Source: Candidatus Zhuqueibacterota bacterium
Lineage (GTDB): Bacteria > Zhuqueibacterota > Zhuqueibacteria > Residuimicrobiales > JAFGEC01
Assembly: GCA_016931775.1 (NCBI GenBank)
Contig: JAFGEC010000606.1
Location: forward strand, 1 to 43,042
Direction: 5' to 3'
Length of the DNA: 43,042 nucleotides
Each line of letters opens with the position of its first letter. Positions within the stretch are counted from its first letter, which is position 1. A program made the position numbers and the translations under genes. Of the stretch, positions 33,277 to 42,142 are shown piece by piece. The notes below the pieces were generated by a model. That model was not told the DNA's origin. It made no database searches and saw only the letters and a program-made list of their open reading frames with translations.

Positions 33277-36200
33277 ATGATCGATATAAACAAAAACGGA
33301 TTGACAAGGGCCCTTTTACCGGTTCTGGTTTTCCTGGCAATTGGGTCTATATGGAGTTCTATTGCTTTCGCCCAGGAGGAAGAGAAAACCTACATCGGTT
33401 TGCGTATATCCTACGACTGGGATCCCCGGGCTCCTCTTGATGACAAAACGACTTTTCTCGGACTGCATATGAACGGATTGCGTTCACCATTATTACGCCG
33501 TACGCTCTCCAGTTTCAAGCGCGAGGTTCAGGTCGACTCGACAGGGAACAATATCAATTTCACCGAAAAGATCGGTGAATTCAATTACCGTTTACCAACA
33601 TATCTCACGCTGGAAGATTATATTATTCAGCGCCGGACACAGAACTTGCGTTCCAAATGGCTTAATTCTTCTGTCAGCCAGCTGGGTGAAGCATCCAAAT
33701 ACGCCCGCAGTGACGGCGGCGGTATCCGGATCGATATACCCGTCGAGATTAAAAACAAGGCATTTCAACGAATTTTCGGCGGCGGAACCGTTGGGCTGGA
33801 CGTATCCGGAGACATTTCGATCCGCGGCGGTTTACGGCGTGAAAAACGAAGTGAAGTAAAAACCGCCCTGAACAGAGGTAACGATACAAACTTTAAAATG
33901 GAACAAACCCAGCGGTTCCGGGTTCAGGGTCACGTGGGCGAAAAAGTGACCATTGGTGTCGATCAGGATTCAGAGCGTACTTTTGATTTTGATAACAATA
34001 TCAAATTAAAATATGAAGGCTACGATGATGAAATCATCCAGTCGATCGAGGCTGGTAATATCGCCTTATCTCTGCCGGGTACTCGCTTTGTGACCTTTGG
34101 CGGTAAAAGCAACGGATTGTTCGGTATTAAAGTGGCCGCCACCGTCGGAAACCTCAAGCTTACGGCTATTGCCAGTCAAGAAAAAGGTGAAAAGAAAAAA
34201 TTATCCCTGTCCGGCGGCTCGTCAGAAGATGCCTCACGTATCGAAGATTATCAATACAAAAAAGGCAGCTATTACTTTTTGGATAAGTATTACCGTACCC
34301 AGTATATGGAAAAGACTGAAGATGGTGATTTCATTGTCGATCCAAGTCATATCGTCCGGGAAGTTGAACTTTATAAATCAGCCCCGAATTACCAGACACG
34401 ATATTCGGAGTCTATACGTGGTTGGGCCTGGGTTCCGGAGGAAACATCACAGCAGGTTATAACCCAAAGTGACACCAGCAGAATCGACCAAAATACCTAT
34501 CGCGGTTATTTTTTACGCCTTGAAAAAACAGAATATTACGTTGATAAAGCTCTGGGGTTTATCCGCATGAATGTTCCGCTGATGGACGGCGAAGTCCTGG
34601 CCGTGGCCTATCGGGACAGTTCAGGACTTGTCCGCGGCGATATTCATTTTGATCCCGAAACCTCTAATGTCATACAGTTACGCTTACTCAAAACACAAAA
34701 TCCCCGACCCAGTGATAAAACCTGGAACCTGGAGTGGAAGCATGTGTACAGCCTGGGATCACGAAGCATTCCGCAGCAAGGATTTGAACTACGTATTTTC
34801 TACAAACCGCCTTCCGGTGATCCCCAGGAAACATATAAAGCGGAAGGTGCCGACAAAGCGAGGACCTGGCTGGACCTTTATGGTCTGGACCGGGTAAATG
34901 AAAGCGGGGAAAGGATACCGGATAATCTTATCGATATCCAGCCGAACATCATCAGCCTGGCCCAGGGAGAATTGTACTTTCCCGATCTGCAGCCTTTTGA
35001 TCCGATTTCGGATGAATTTAAAGCACTGCTTCCGGCATCATACCGGGTTCCGGCGATTTATGACACCACATCGCAATCGGTTATCAGCGCACAGAGCAAA
35101 TTTTATCTGGAAACAACGGCGAAAATCCAGCAATCCGAATATCCGCTTGGTATGAATGTGATTGAAAATTCCGAAGAAGTCACACTCAACGGCCGGAAAC
35201 TGCAACGCGGTATCGATTATACGCTTGATTATTTTACCGGTACACTGAGAATTTTAAACGAACAAGCACTGGCAGCCAACGCCGACCTGGATATCTCGTA
35301 TGAAAGCAATCAAATCTTCCAGATCGATAAAAAAACCATCATGGGTGTCCGGGGCGAGTTGGGATTATGGGACGACAGTTTTATCGGTGCCACCTTTATG
35401 TATTTAAACGAGCGCACCCTGGAGCAAAAAATCCGTGTGGGTAAGGGCCCCATGCAGAACATGATATGGGATGTGAATACATCACTGGAATTTAAACCCT
35501 TCTTTTTAACACGGATGGCCAATTTTCTTCCGTTTGTTGACACAAGAGCGCCTTCCTCCATAAAATTTGAAGGCGAAGTCGCACAAATTCTCCCCAATCC
35601 CAATACACGAAACAACGAAAACACCGGCGACAACAGCGGGGTCGCCTATATTGATGATTTTGAAGCGGCCAAACGTTTGACACCCATCAGCATCGCACGC
35701 CGCGGTTGGAATTTTTGTTCGCCGCCACTCGGCAAACTGACCAATTTCGATAATATTACGTTGGAGGACCGCGGCAGATTGATATTCTACAATCCCTACC
35801 GCCAGGTACCCGTTAAAGAAATCTGGCCGAATCGCGATATCAACGCCAACGTAGCCCAAACCACCAACGTTTTGGTCATGCAGTTTACGCCGGAAATTGA
35901 GCCCCAAAATGAAGCCGAAATCATCAACGACTATTCCGAGTCGTGGAACGGCATTCAAAAGGCGCTTTCCGCCGGATATTACAACCAATCTGAATCAAAA
36001 TTCCTTGAAGTCTGGGTACGCGGCGATACAGGAAAATTGCACATCAACCTCGGACGGATTTCCGAAGATATCATTCCCAATAACAAACTGGATACGGAAG
36101 ACAAAATGTCGAACGGTATCCGCAACGGCCTGCTGGATGACGGTGAGGATATTGGACTGGACGGCATGTCCAATAAAGATGCCAGAGCCGTTGCCGCGGG

Positions 36201-39200
36201 ACATGATTTTTGGGATTTAAACAACAATAGACTCCGCGATTGGGGCGAACCCTGGAGCAATGACGATTGGAGCTACAAACCGGATAAAAATGCGGTAAAT
36301 ATCGACTATTCCAAGACAAACGGCACAGAAGGCAATGAAAACGATTACGGCGGACGACAGCCGGATACGGAAGATATGAACGGTAATGGTGATGTGGACC
36401 TGGGCAACGACTATTTTGAATATACGATCAATCTGGACAAAAGTGACCCGGATACAATGTACATTACCGGGAAAAGTATTTCCAAAGAAACAGGCGACGA
36501 TTACGGGTGGCGCCAGTATCGTATTCCGCTGAACGCACCAGAGCCGACCCTGATGACGGAAGGTAATCCGGATCTCGAATTGATCGAGTATGTAAGAGTT
36601 TGGGTCGACGGCATGCCGCATAATCAAAAGTATACGATAGAAATCGCTGAACTCAACCTGGTGGGCAGCGAATGGAAAGAAATGGGGGTCGCTTCACCCG
36701 AAAATCCGGACCAATATGAAGTCAAGGATGATTCCACTCTGGCGGTCACCGAAGTGAACACCCACGACAATCCCGATTACCGCCCGCCACCCGGCGTTCA
36801 GGGTGCCGTCGACCGCGTAACACGGGTTATCGCCAAAGAACAATCACTTGTGATGAAAGTGACCGACCTTAAACCGGGTTATAATGCCATCCTGCAAAAA
36901 ACTTTTTACGATGCTCAGGATTACATCAATTATAAAACGATGAAAATGTTTGTGTATGGAAAAGATCCGTATGGTGCACATATGAAGGATGACGGCAGCA
37001 AGATCGAATTCTTTTTACGGTTCGGTGCGGACATGAACAACTATTATGAAATTTGCAAGCCGGTATACGAAGGCTGGAATAAAAACAATGTCGAAGTCGA
37101 CCTGATTGCGCTTTCTCAAGTGAAACTAAAGGATTCTACGGATGTAACGATCAAAGATATTATCTGGGACACTCATAACGATAAAATTACAAAAATATTT
37201 CGAAATGGAGATAAATGGATTATCAAAGGTAAACCCGCTCTGAGAAATATCAGGACATTGGTCGCCGGGGTAAAAAATCTGGGATACGAGGATATCGGCG
37301 ACTCTACAAGTACCACACTGACACCTTTTTCAGGTGAGATATGGCTGAATGAACTACGGTTGTCAAACGTCAAAAAGGACAAGGGCATCGCCGCTCGAAC
37401 CCGTCTGGAGTTTGCATGGGCGGACTTGATCCGTTTCAACGGTGAATTCGACAAAGAAGACGCCGATTTTCACAATGTCGCCACCCGGTTCGGTACCGGA
37501 GACAACAAGACGAGCTACCAATTGAGTGGATCGGTATCCGTCGATAAATTTTTACCAGCCCAGTTGGGCCTTTCGATTCCAGTATCGCTCAATTATTCAA
37601 AAAGTGAAGCAACGCCAAAATACATACCCGGAACGGATGTTCAGGTGACAAAGGATCTCGATCCCGAAGAAAAAGAAAAAGTGATGACCCTTAATGAAAA
37701 AAAGGGAATGAGCATATCACTCAGTGTAAAATCCCGCTCCCAAAACTTTTTCGTCAAGTATCTACTTTCAAAACTGAGGACCAGTTACAGCCGTAATGAA
37801 AGCAGCGGCAGCAACTCACGCACCAAACGCCAATTCAACAGGACCGAATCGGGCAGTGTGGACTGGAGTTTGGAGTTCGGAAGGGACAATTACGTCCGTC
37901 CGTTCAAATGGATGGGCGATCATTGGCTGGTGATGAAATTGTCGGAAATGAAACTTTATTATTCACCACAATCCTTTTCCACACGGATGTCGGGTAATCG
38001 ATCGCGTAACGCCTCGCTCCTGCGTTCGGGTGTCGACTCGGATAATTTTACATTTACTGTGAACCGCGACTACCGCGGAAGCATGAAGATATTTGAAAGT
38101 CTGTCCTTCGATGTCAACCGGGGATACGCTCACGATTTAAGAGAAGTTAACGAATCGTCCACTGTTTCGGATAGTACAAGTACTTCAACACTTAAAAAGA
38201 CGTCGCTCATGGAAAAATTTGTAGATTTTATTCATACACAGCGTTTGGGAATTTTGACCAGCGTGGATCAAAACTGGTCGGCCAAATACAACCCCAAACT
38301 TTTCCAATGGTTTTCTCCCAATGTCAGCTATACCGTCGGTTTCAAGTACGGATTTAATCGCCAGCAAAAAACGGCGGCCCGAAATGCGACACAGAATAAA
38401 ACACTCAACATCACTGGAAATTTGAATCTCAACAGTTTGGCTAAACAGATTTACTCGCCTTCACGTGGCGGAGCACGTCCGACGGCAAGAGCCGGCCAGC
38501 CGCCGGCGAGAAGCACCCGCCCGGCACCAGGGGCTGCCGCCACCCAGCCGGCCCAACAGCAGAAAGACGGCGACAAGGAGGATGAAAAAGAAAAAAAACC
38601 GGGATTCCTGTCGGCGGGAAAAATTTTGAAAGCGCCGCTTTGGTTCACGGCTACGGTGTTAAATATTTTCGAGCCCATCAACGTCAACTATGGTCAGCGT
38701 ACAAATATGACCAAATACGGCCTCAGCGGCATGCCGTCGCCAAAATTCCAGTTTGGTTTATCCGACAGCCTGGGTGTGCCTCTTGAAGCAACATCCGCTT
38801 CTGGCGGAACCAGTTTGAATCGGGGTTCTGCGAGCCAAAACGTCAATATCGGTGCATCTTCAGGTATGAACCTCGGCCGTAATGTAAAATTGACATTCAA
38901 ATACGACAGAACTTTTTCAGAGAATGCCAGCACGTCAACCACAGGTCAGTATTCCGAAAGCTGGTTAAAATACGATAAATTTGACATGCCGTTTCCAAAC
39001 TGGACGCTCAGGGTGAGTGGAGCGGAAAAACTGCCTTTTGTTAAAAATTATATGCAAAGAATCAGTGTGGAACACAGTTTTTCAGGCAGATTCAGTCAAA
39101 CGTTCAGCGAAAAAAGAGAGAATATCACCAAAGAAGACAAGGACGCCGATTTTAGACCGTTGCTGGGTATGACCATGACCATGAAAAACGGCATATCTAT

Positions 39201-39612
39201 GACATTACGTTACAACATGTCCGAAAAGGTTTCACAGAGCATGGGATTGAGTAACGGTGGAACCCGGACGACGAGTAATGACTTGCAATTTACCGCTAAT
39301 TATCAAAAAAGAAGCGATTTTCGTATTCCATTGCCGTTTTTACGCAATATGCGGCTTAAAAACAACATTGATGTCGCCATAACGTTCAGTATGGGCAGCA
39401 ACGTAACCGAAAAAAATCGTGGCGAACAAGGGTGGGAGCCGACCAGTGAAACCAGTAAATGGTTTTTCAAACCCAATATCACTTATAGTTTCAGCGATAA
39501 AGTGCGCGGAGGAGCGCATGTTGAAGTTGGTAAAACACATAACAAGATGATCGGGGATACCAGTTACACCGAGTTTATGATCAATGTTGATATTGCCATC
39601 AGGGGGAGCTGA
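33277..39612 (+). CDS. sprA: SprA/Sov-family type IX secretion outer-membrane translocon
   Basis: A 2111-aa outer-membrane protein, close to SprA/Sov size (about 2400), which forms the giant beta-barrel channel of the type IX secretion system. The signal peptide ends SSIAFA with Gln33 at +1. Residues 150-330 hold the SprA N-terminal signature: GLDVSGDISIRGGLRREKR, HVGEKVTIGVDQDSERTFDFDN, IQSIEAGNIALSLPG and LFGIKVAATVGNLKLT. Near residue 790 is YIDDFEAAKRLTPISIARRGWNF, typical of the family. Residues 930-1060 are Asp/Asn-rich with loops such as DMNGNGDVDLGNDYFEY. Amphipathic strands follow to the C-terminus. Around residues 1730-1775 lies a Pro/Ala/Arg then Asp/Glu/Lys low-complexity insertion. 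The stop overlaps the next ATG (TGATG). Confidence 0.95.
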   Translation: MIDINKNGLTRALLPVLVFLAIGSIWSSIAFAQEEEKTYIGLRISYDWDPRAPLDDKTTFLGLHMNGLRSPLLRRTLSSFKREVQVDSTGNNINFTEKIGEFNYRLPTYLTLEDYIIQRRTQNLRSKWLNSSVSQLGEASKYARSDGGGIRIDIPVEIKNKAFQRIFGGGTVGLDVSGDISIRGGLRREKRSEVKTALNRGNDTNFKMEQTQRFRVQGHVGEKVTIGVDQDSERTFDFDNNIKLKYEGYDDEIIQSIEAGNIALSLPGTRFVTFGGKSNGLFGIKVAATVGNLKLTAIASQEKGEKKKLSLSGGSSEDASRIEDYQYKKGSYYFLDKYYRTQYMEKTEDGDFIVDPSHIVREVELYKSAPNYQTRYSESIRGWAWVPEETSQQVITQSDTSRIDQNTYRGYFLRLEKTEYYVDKALGFIRMNVPLMDGEVLAVAYRDSSGLVRGDIHFDPETSNVIQLRLLKTQNPRPSDKTWNLEWKHVYSLGSRSIPQQGFELRIFYKPPSGDPQETYKAEGADKARTWLDLYGLDRVNESGERIPDNLIDIQPNIISLAQGELYFPDLQPFDPISDEFKALLPASYRVPAIYDTTSQSVISAQSKFYLETTAKIQQSEYPLGMNVIENSEEVTLNGRKLQRGIDYTLDYFTGTLRILNEQALAANADLDISYESNQIFQIDKKTIMGVRGELGLWDDSFIGATFMYLNERTLEQKIRVGKGPMQNMIWDVNTSLEFKPFFLTRMANFLPFVDTRAPSSIKFEGEVAQILPNPNTRNNENTGDNSGVAYIDDFEAAKRLTPISIARRGWNFCSPPLGKLTNFDNITLEDRGRLIFYNPYRQVPVKEIWPNRDINANVAQTTNVLVMQFTPEIEPQNEAEIINDYSESWNGIQKALSAGYYNQSESKFLEVWVRGDTGKLHINLGRISEDIIPNNKLDTEDKMSNGIRNGLLDDGEDIGLDGMSNKDARAVAAGHDFWDLNNNRLRDWGEPWSNDDWSYKPDKNAVNIDYSKTNGTEGNENDYGGRQPDTEDMNGNGDVDLGNDYFEYTINLDKSDPDTMYITGKSISKETGDDYGWRQYRIPLNAPEPTLMTEGNPDLELIEYVRVWVDGMPHNQKYTIEIAELNLVGSEWKEMGVASPENPDQYEVKDDSTLAVTEVNTHDNPDYRPPPGVQGAVDRVTRVIAKEQSLVMKVTDLKPGYNAILQKTFYDAQDYINYKTMKMFVYGKDPYGAHMKDDGSKIEFFLRFGADMNNYYEICKPVYEGWNKNNVEVDLIALSQVKLKDSTDVTIKDIIWDTHNDKITKIFRNGDKWIIKGKPALRNIRTLVAGVKNLGYEDIGDSTSTTLTPFSGEIWLNELRLSNVKKDKGIAARTRLEFAWADLIRFNGEFDKEDADFHNVATRFGTGDNKTSYQLSGSVSVDKFLPAQLGLSIPVSLNYSKSEATPKYIPGTDVQVTKDLDPEEKEKVMTLNEKKGMSISLSVKSRSQNFFVKYLLSKLRTSYSRNESSGSNSRTKRQFNRTESGSVDWSLEFGRDNYVRPFKWMGDHWLVMKLSEMKLYYSPQSFSTRMSGNRSRNASLLRSGVDSDNFTFTVNRDYRGSMKIFESLSFDVNRGYAHDLREVNESSTVSDSTSTSTLKKTSLMEKFVDFIHTQRLGILTSVDQNWSAKYNPKLFQWFSPNVSYTVGFKYGFNRQQKTAARNATQNKTLNITGNLNLNSLAKQIYSPSRGGARPTARAGQPPARSTRPAPGAAATQPAQQQKDGDKEDEKEKKPGFLSAGKILKAPLWFTATVLNIFEPINVNYGQRTNMTKYGLSGMPSPKFQFGLSDSLGVPLEATSASGGTSLNRGSASQNVNIGASSGMNLGRNVKLTFKYDRTFSENASTSTTGQYSESWLKYDKFDMPFPNWTLRVSGAEKLPFVKNYMQRISVEHSFSGRFSQTFSEKRENITKEDKDADFRPLLGMTMTMKNGISMTLRYNMSEKVSQSMGLSNGGTRTTSNDLQFTANYQKRSDFRIPLPFLRNMRLKNNIDVAITFSMGSNVTEKNRGEQGWEPTSETSKWFFKPNITYSFSDKVRGGAHVEVGKTHNKMIGDTSYTEFMINVDIAIRGS

Positions 39613-40520
39613 TGTTGAATTTACGGAAAACCGGTATAACGGCATGGTTTCTGACGGGTATTCTTTTGTACGGATGCGACGCGCAACCGGAGCCGAAATT
39701 CGACGGCAACAACGCGTTTTTATACCTGAAAAAGCAGTGTGATTTCGGTCCCCGTGTACCAGGCTCGGCAGCCCACAAAGCGTGCCTGGATTATCTTGTG
39801 CAAACCCTGCGTTTGTTTGCCGATCGTGTACAGACTCAGCCGTTTATTTTCACCTTCGGTACAGACCCGCAATCGGCCACAGCCATAAATGTAATTGCCA
39901 ATTTTAATCCGCAGCACAACAGGCGAATTTTACTCTGCGCCCATTGGGACACCCGGCCGTGGGCGGATCAGGATCCGGATCCCGCCAATCACAAAAAGCC
40001 TGTCCTCGGAGCCAATGACGGCGCATCGGGAACCGCCGTATTGCTGGAGATCGCCCGTCTTTTACACCAGCAAAAGCCGAATATCGGAATTGACATCGTA
40101 TTGTTCGATGCAGAAGATGCAGGTTTGTACAATAAAGACCGCAGTTTCGCTCAGGGATCTGCGGAATTTGCACGGCAAAACCGCTCTTATAAACCTGAAG
40201 CCGGCATTTTACTGGATCTGATTGGGGATAGGGACCTGGAGATTTATCAGGAAATATATTCCGCTACCTACGCCGGCGATTTGGTCAAACGGATTTGGGA
40301 AATCGCCCAATATTTGGGGATTGACGAATTTATCCCGGAACAAAAATATGCCGTTTTTGATGATCATATTCCACTGCTTGAAATTGGAATCCCTTGCATC
40401 GACATCATTGACTTTAACTATTCATACTGGCATACGACACTGGATACACCTGACAAGTGCAGCGCAGCCAGCCTTGAAAAAATAGGACGTATTGTAGTTC
40501 ACTTCATTTATAATTTTTAA
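39612..40520 (+). CDS. M28-family glutaminyl-peptide cyclotransferase-like lipoprotein
   Basis: A 302-aa lipoprotein (MLNLRKTGITAWFLTGILLYGC). The AGGGGGAG ribosome binding site lies within the sprA 3' end and the ATG overlaps the sprA stop. The M28 fold has AHWDTRPWADQDPD, GANDGASGTAVLLE (zinc Asp136), LFDAEDAG (Glu168-Asp169), LLDLIG (Asp202), FDDHIPLLEIGIPCIDIIDF (Asp250/251) and YWHTTLDTPDK (Trp273, His274). These correspond to the metal ligands and to the catalytic Glu, two Asp and Trp of glutaminyl cyclases, with the second zinc Glu replaced by Asp. Such enzymes convert N-terminal Gln to pyroglutamate. Location at the membrane beside a T9SS gene fits action on exported proteins. A plain M28 aminopeptidase is the alternative. 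Confidence 0.88.
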   Translation: MLNLRKTGITAWFLTGILLYGCDAQPEPKFDGNNAFLYLKKQCDFGPRVPGSAAHKACLDYLVQTLRLFADRVQTQPFIFTFGTDPQSATAINVIANFNPQHNRRILLCAHWDTRPWADQDPDPANHKKPVLGANDGASGTAVLLEIARLLHQQKPNIGIDIVLFDAEDAGLYNKDRSFAQGSAEFARQNRSYKPEAGILLDLIGDRDLEIYQEIYSATYAGDLVKRIWEIAQYLGIDEFIPEQKYAVFDDHIPLLEIGIPCIDIIDFNYSYWHTTLDTPDKCSAASLEKIGRIVVHFIYNF

Positions 40521-40524
40521 ATTT

Positions 40525-41418
40525 ATGGCTGCAAATAATTCAACCGCCTGGATAAATCTGGAGTGTCCGGTAAATCCATATATTCGCGAATCAATAACCA
40601 ATTTTTTATTTGAATTGGGCGCGGCCGGAATCGCGGAAGGTGAGGATATTATTACCGCCTATTTTCCCCCTGCTGCAGATAAAAATCAATTGCTCGCTCA
40701 ACTCGAGTCTTATTATGCATCATTACAGGAAATCGGGCTGCCCGTAGAAACAACGCATATTATTCACCGAACGATACAAGACCGGGATTGGAATACCGAA
40801 TGGAAAAAAAACCTGCAGCCTTTCTTTGTCACAGACGACATGATGATCAAACCCAGCTGGCATAAAAAACCGACTCATGCGCCCAAAATTGTGCTTGAAA
40901 TAGATCCGGAAATGGCATTCGGCACGGGTATTCATGAAACAACCAGAATGTGTTTACAATTATTAGAAAAACATATAAAAAAAAATGCAACGGTTCTCGA
41001 CATCGGTACCGGTACGGGAATTTTGGCGATTGCAGCGATTAAACTGGGGGCCCGAAAGGTTGTGGCATTTGACAATGATCCCATTGCCGTTTCCACAGCG
41101 TGTAAAAATGCTTCAAAAAACGGCACTCTGGGTCGTACATTATTGTACACAGGCGATTCTCCGGTACTCAAGTCTAATTTTAGTTTGATTGTCGCCAACA
41201 TTAATCGAAAAATCATACTAAAATTATTGCCATTGATGAAAGAAATGTTAGATTATAATACTATACTTATATTATCGGGCATACTGGATAAGGAGGAGGG
41301 AAAAATTCGGTCTGCGTGTCAAGAACAAAAAATGCTCATTATTGATGCCGACCATCAAGGTGAATGGTTGGCCTTTGTACTCAAAAAACAACCGGGCGCA
41401 AATGTCGGTAAAAATTAA
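40525..41418 (+). CDS. prmA: Ribosomal protein L11 methyltransferase
   Basis: A 297-aa PrmA, which methylates ribosomal protein L11 using S-adenosylmethionine. The N-terminal L11-binding part includes RDWNTEWKKNLQPF (about residues 87-100). The family signature AFGTGIHETT is at 131-140, the SAM-binding strand and loop VLDIGTGTGILAIAA at 157-171, and the acidic strand end VVAFDNDPIAV follows. The catalytic region reads LIVANINRKII, with Asn-Ile as in homologues. The gene begins 4 nt after the cyclase-like gene. A housekeeping gene inserted in a secretion locus is probably just operon sharing. Confidence 0.95.
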   Translation: MAANNSTAWINLECPVNPYIRESITNFLFELGAAGIAEGEDIITAYFPPAADKNQLLAQLESYYASLQEIGLPVETTHIIHRTIQDRDWNTEWKKNLQPFFVTDDMMIKPSWHKKPTHAPKIVLEIDPEMAFGTGIHETTRMCLQLLEKHIKKNATVLDIGTGTGILAIAAIKLGARKVVAFDNDPIAVSTACKNASKNGTLGRTLLYTGDSPVLKSNFSLIVANINRKIILKLLPLMKEMLDYNTILILSGILDKEEGKIRSACQEQKMLIIDADHQGEWLAFVLKKQPGANVGKN

Positions 41419-42046
41419 AATTATATTTTTCATTTTACTACTGGTGCAATCCGTTATGAGTGCCCCGCGAAAAATACTTTTGGACAGCCTGGATGTGCGC
41501 GATGGACGACTCTGCCTTTCTTATCATGTGGAAAATTTGTTTAATAAAAAAATGCTCCAGGGCCTGGAAAGCGGCTTCACATCAGATATCATTCACCAAA
41601 TCAGTTTATGGAAAAGTCAAAAAGTCATCAGTTCCATCGTCGACGAAACACTGTTAACAGTGAAGGTATATTTTGACGATTGGGAAAGCAAATATGCCAT
41701 CGTGACGGAAAAAGAAAAACGCTTAACAACCCAGATCAACAAAGTCAAAGAAATGTGCTCGATTATTTCGGTATTGCCCTTGGCAGACTCGATTTCCATA
41801 GAACCGGATACCAAATATTACTTGACGATCCAATTAAAAGTCCAACCCATTTCCACCGAAAAATATCAGGAACTGCGTCAATGGATATCCGGCGGATCAG
41901 ATCCGCCCAAATCGACAACCCGGACAAAACGAAATCGTTTTTTTGAAATGTTAATCGACGTTATGGGTTTCGGTGACAAGACACTGGCATTCAAATCGAA
42001 AAGTTTTTATATTCAAGACGGAAACATACAATTTATAAAACAATAA
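41402..42046 (+). CDS. DUF4390-type secreted protein
   Basis: A 214-aa protein starting at the ATG at 41402, overlapping the end of prmA by 17 nt. It has a signal peptide (KIKIIFFILLLVQSVMS) and a predominantly beta mature part. The pattern (DSLDVRDGRLCLSYHVENLFNKKMLQGLESG, then a strand-rich middle and SISIEPDTKYYLTIQLKVQPI) matches what I know of DUF4390 proteins. The C-terminal portion (about residues 160-214) is a basic linker and a short hydrophobic stretch around MLIDVMGFGDK. Function is unknown; a role in the envelope is implied only by the signal and by neighbouring secretion genes. Confidence 0.7.
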   Translation: MSVKIKIIFFILLLVQSVMSAPRKILLDSLDVRDGRLCLSYHVENLFNKKMLQGLESGFTSDIIHQISLWKSQKVISSIVDETLLTVKVYFDDWESKYAIVTEKEKRLTTQINKVKEMCSIISVLPLADSISIEPDTKYYLTIQLKVQPISTEKYQELRQWISGGSDPPKSTTRTKRNRFFEMLIDVMGFGDKTLAFKSKSFYIQDGNIQFIKQ

Positions 42047-42142
42047 AATAAAGGCCATAAAATATCTTTGACTATGTCCCGGAGACTTTATCACAGGCTG
42101 TATATTTTTAAACAGCATTATCAAAAACGGCAAAATTAAATT

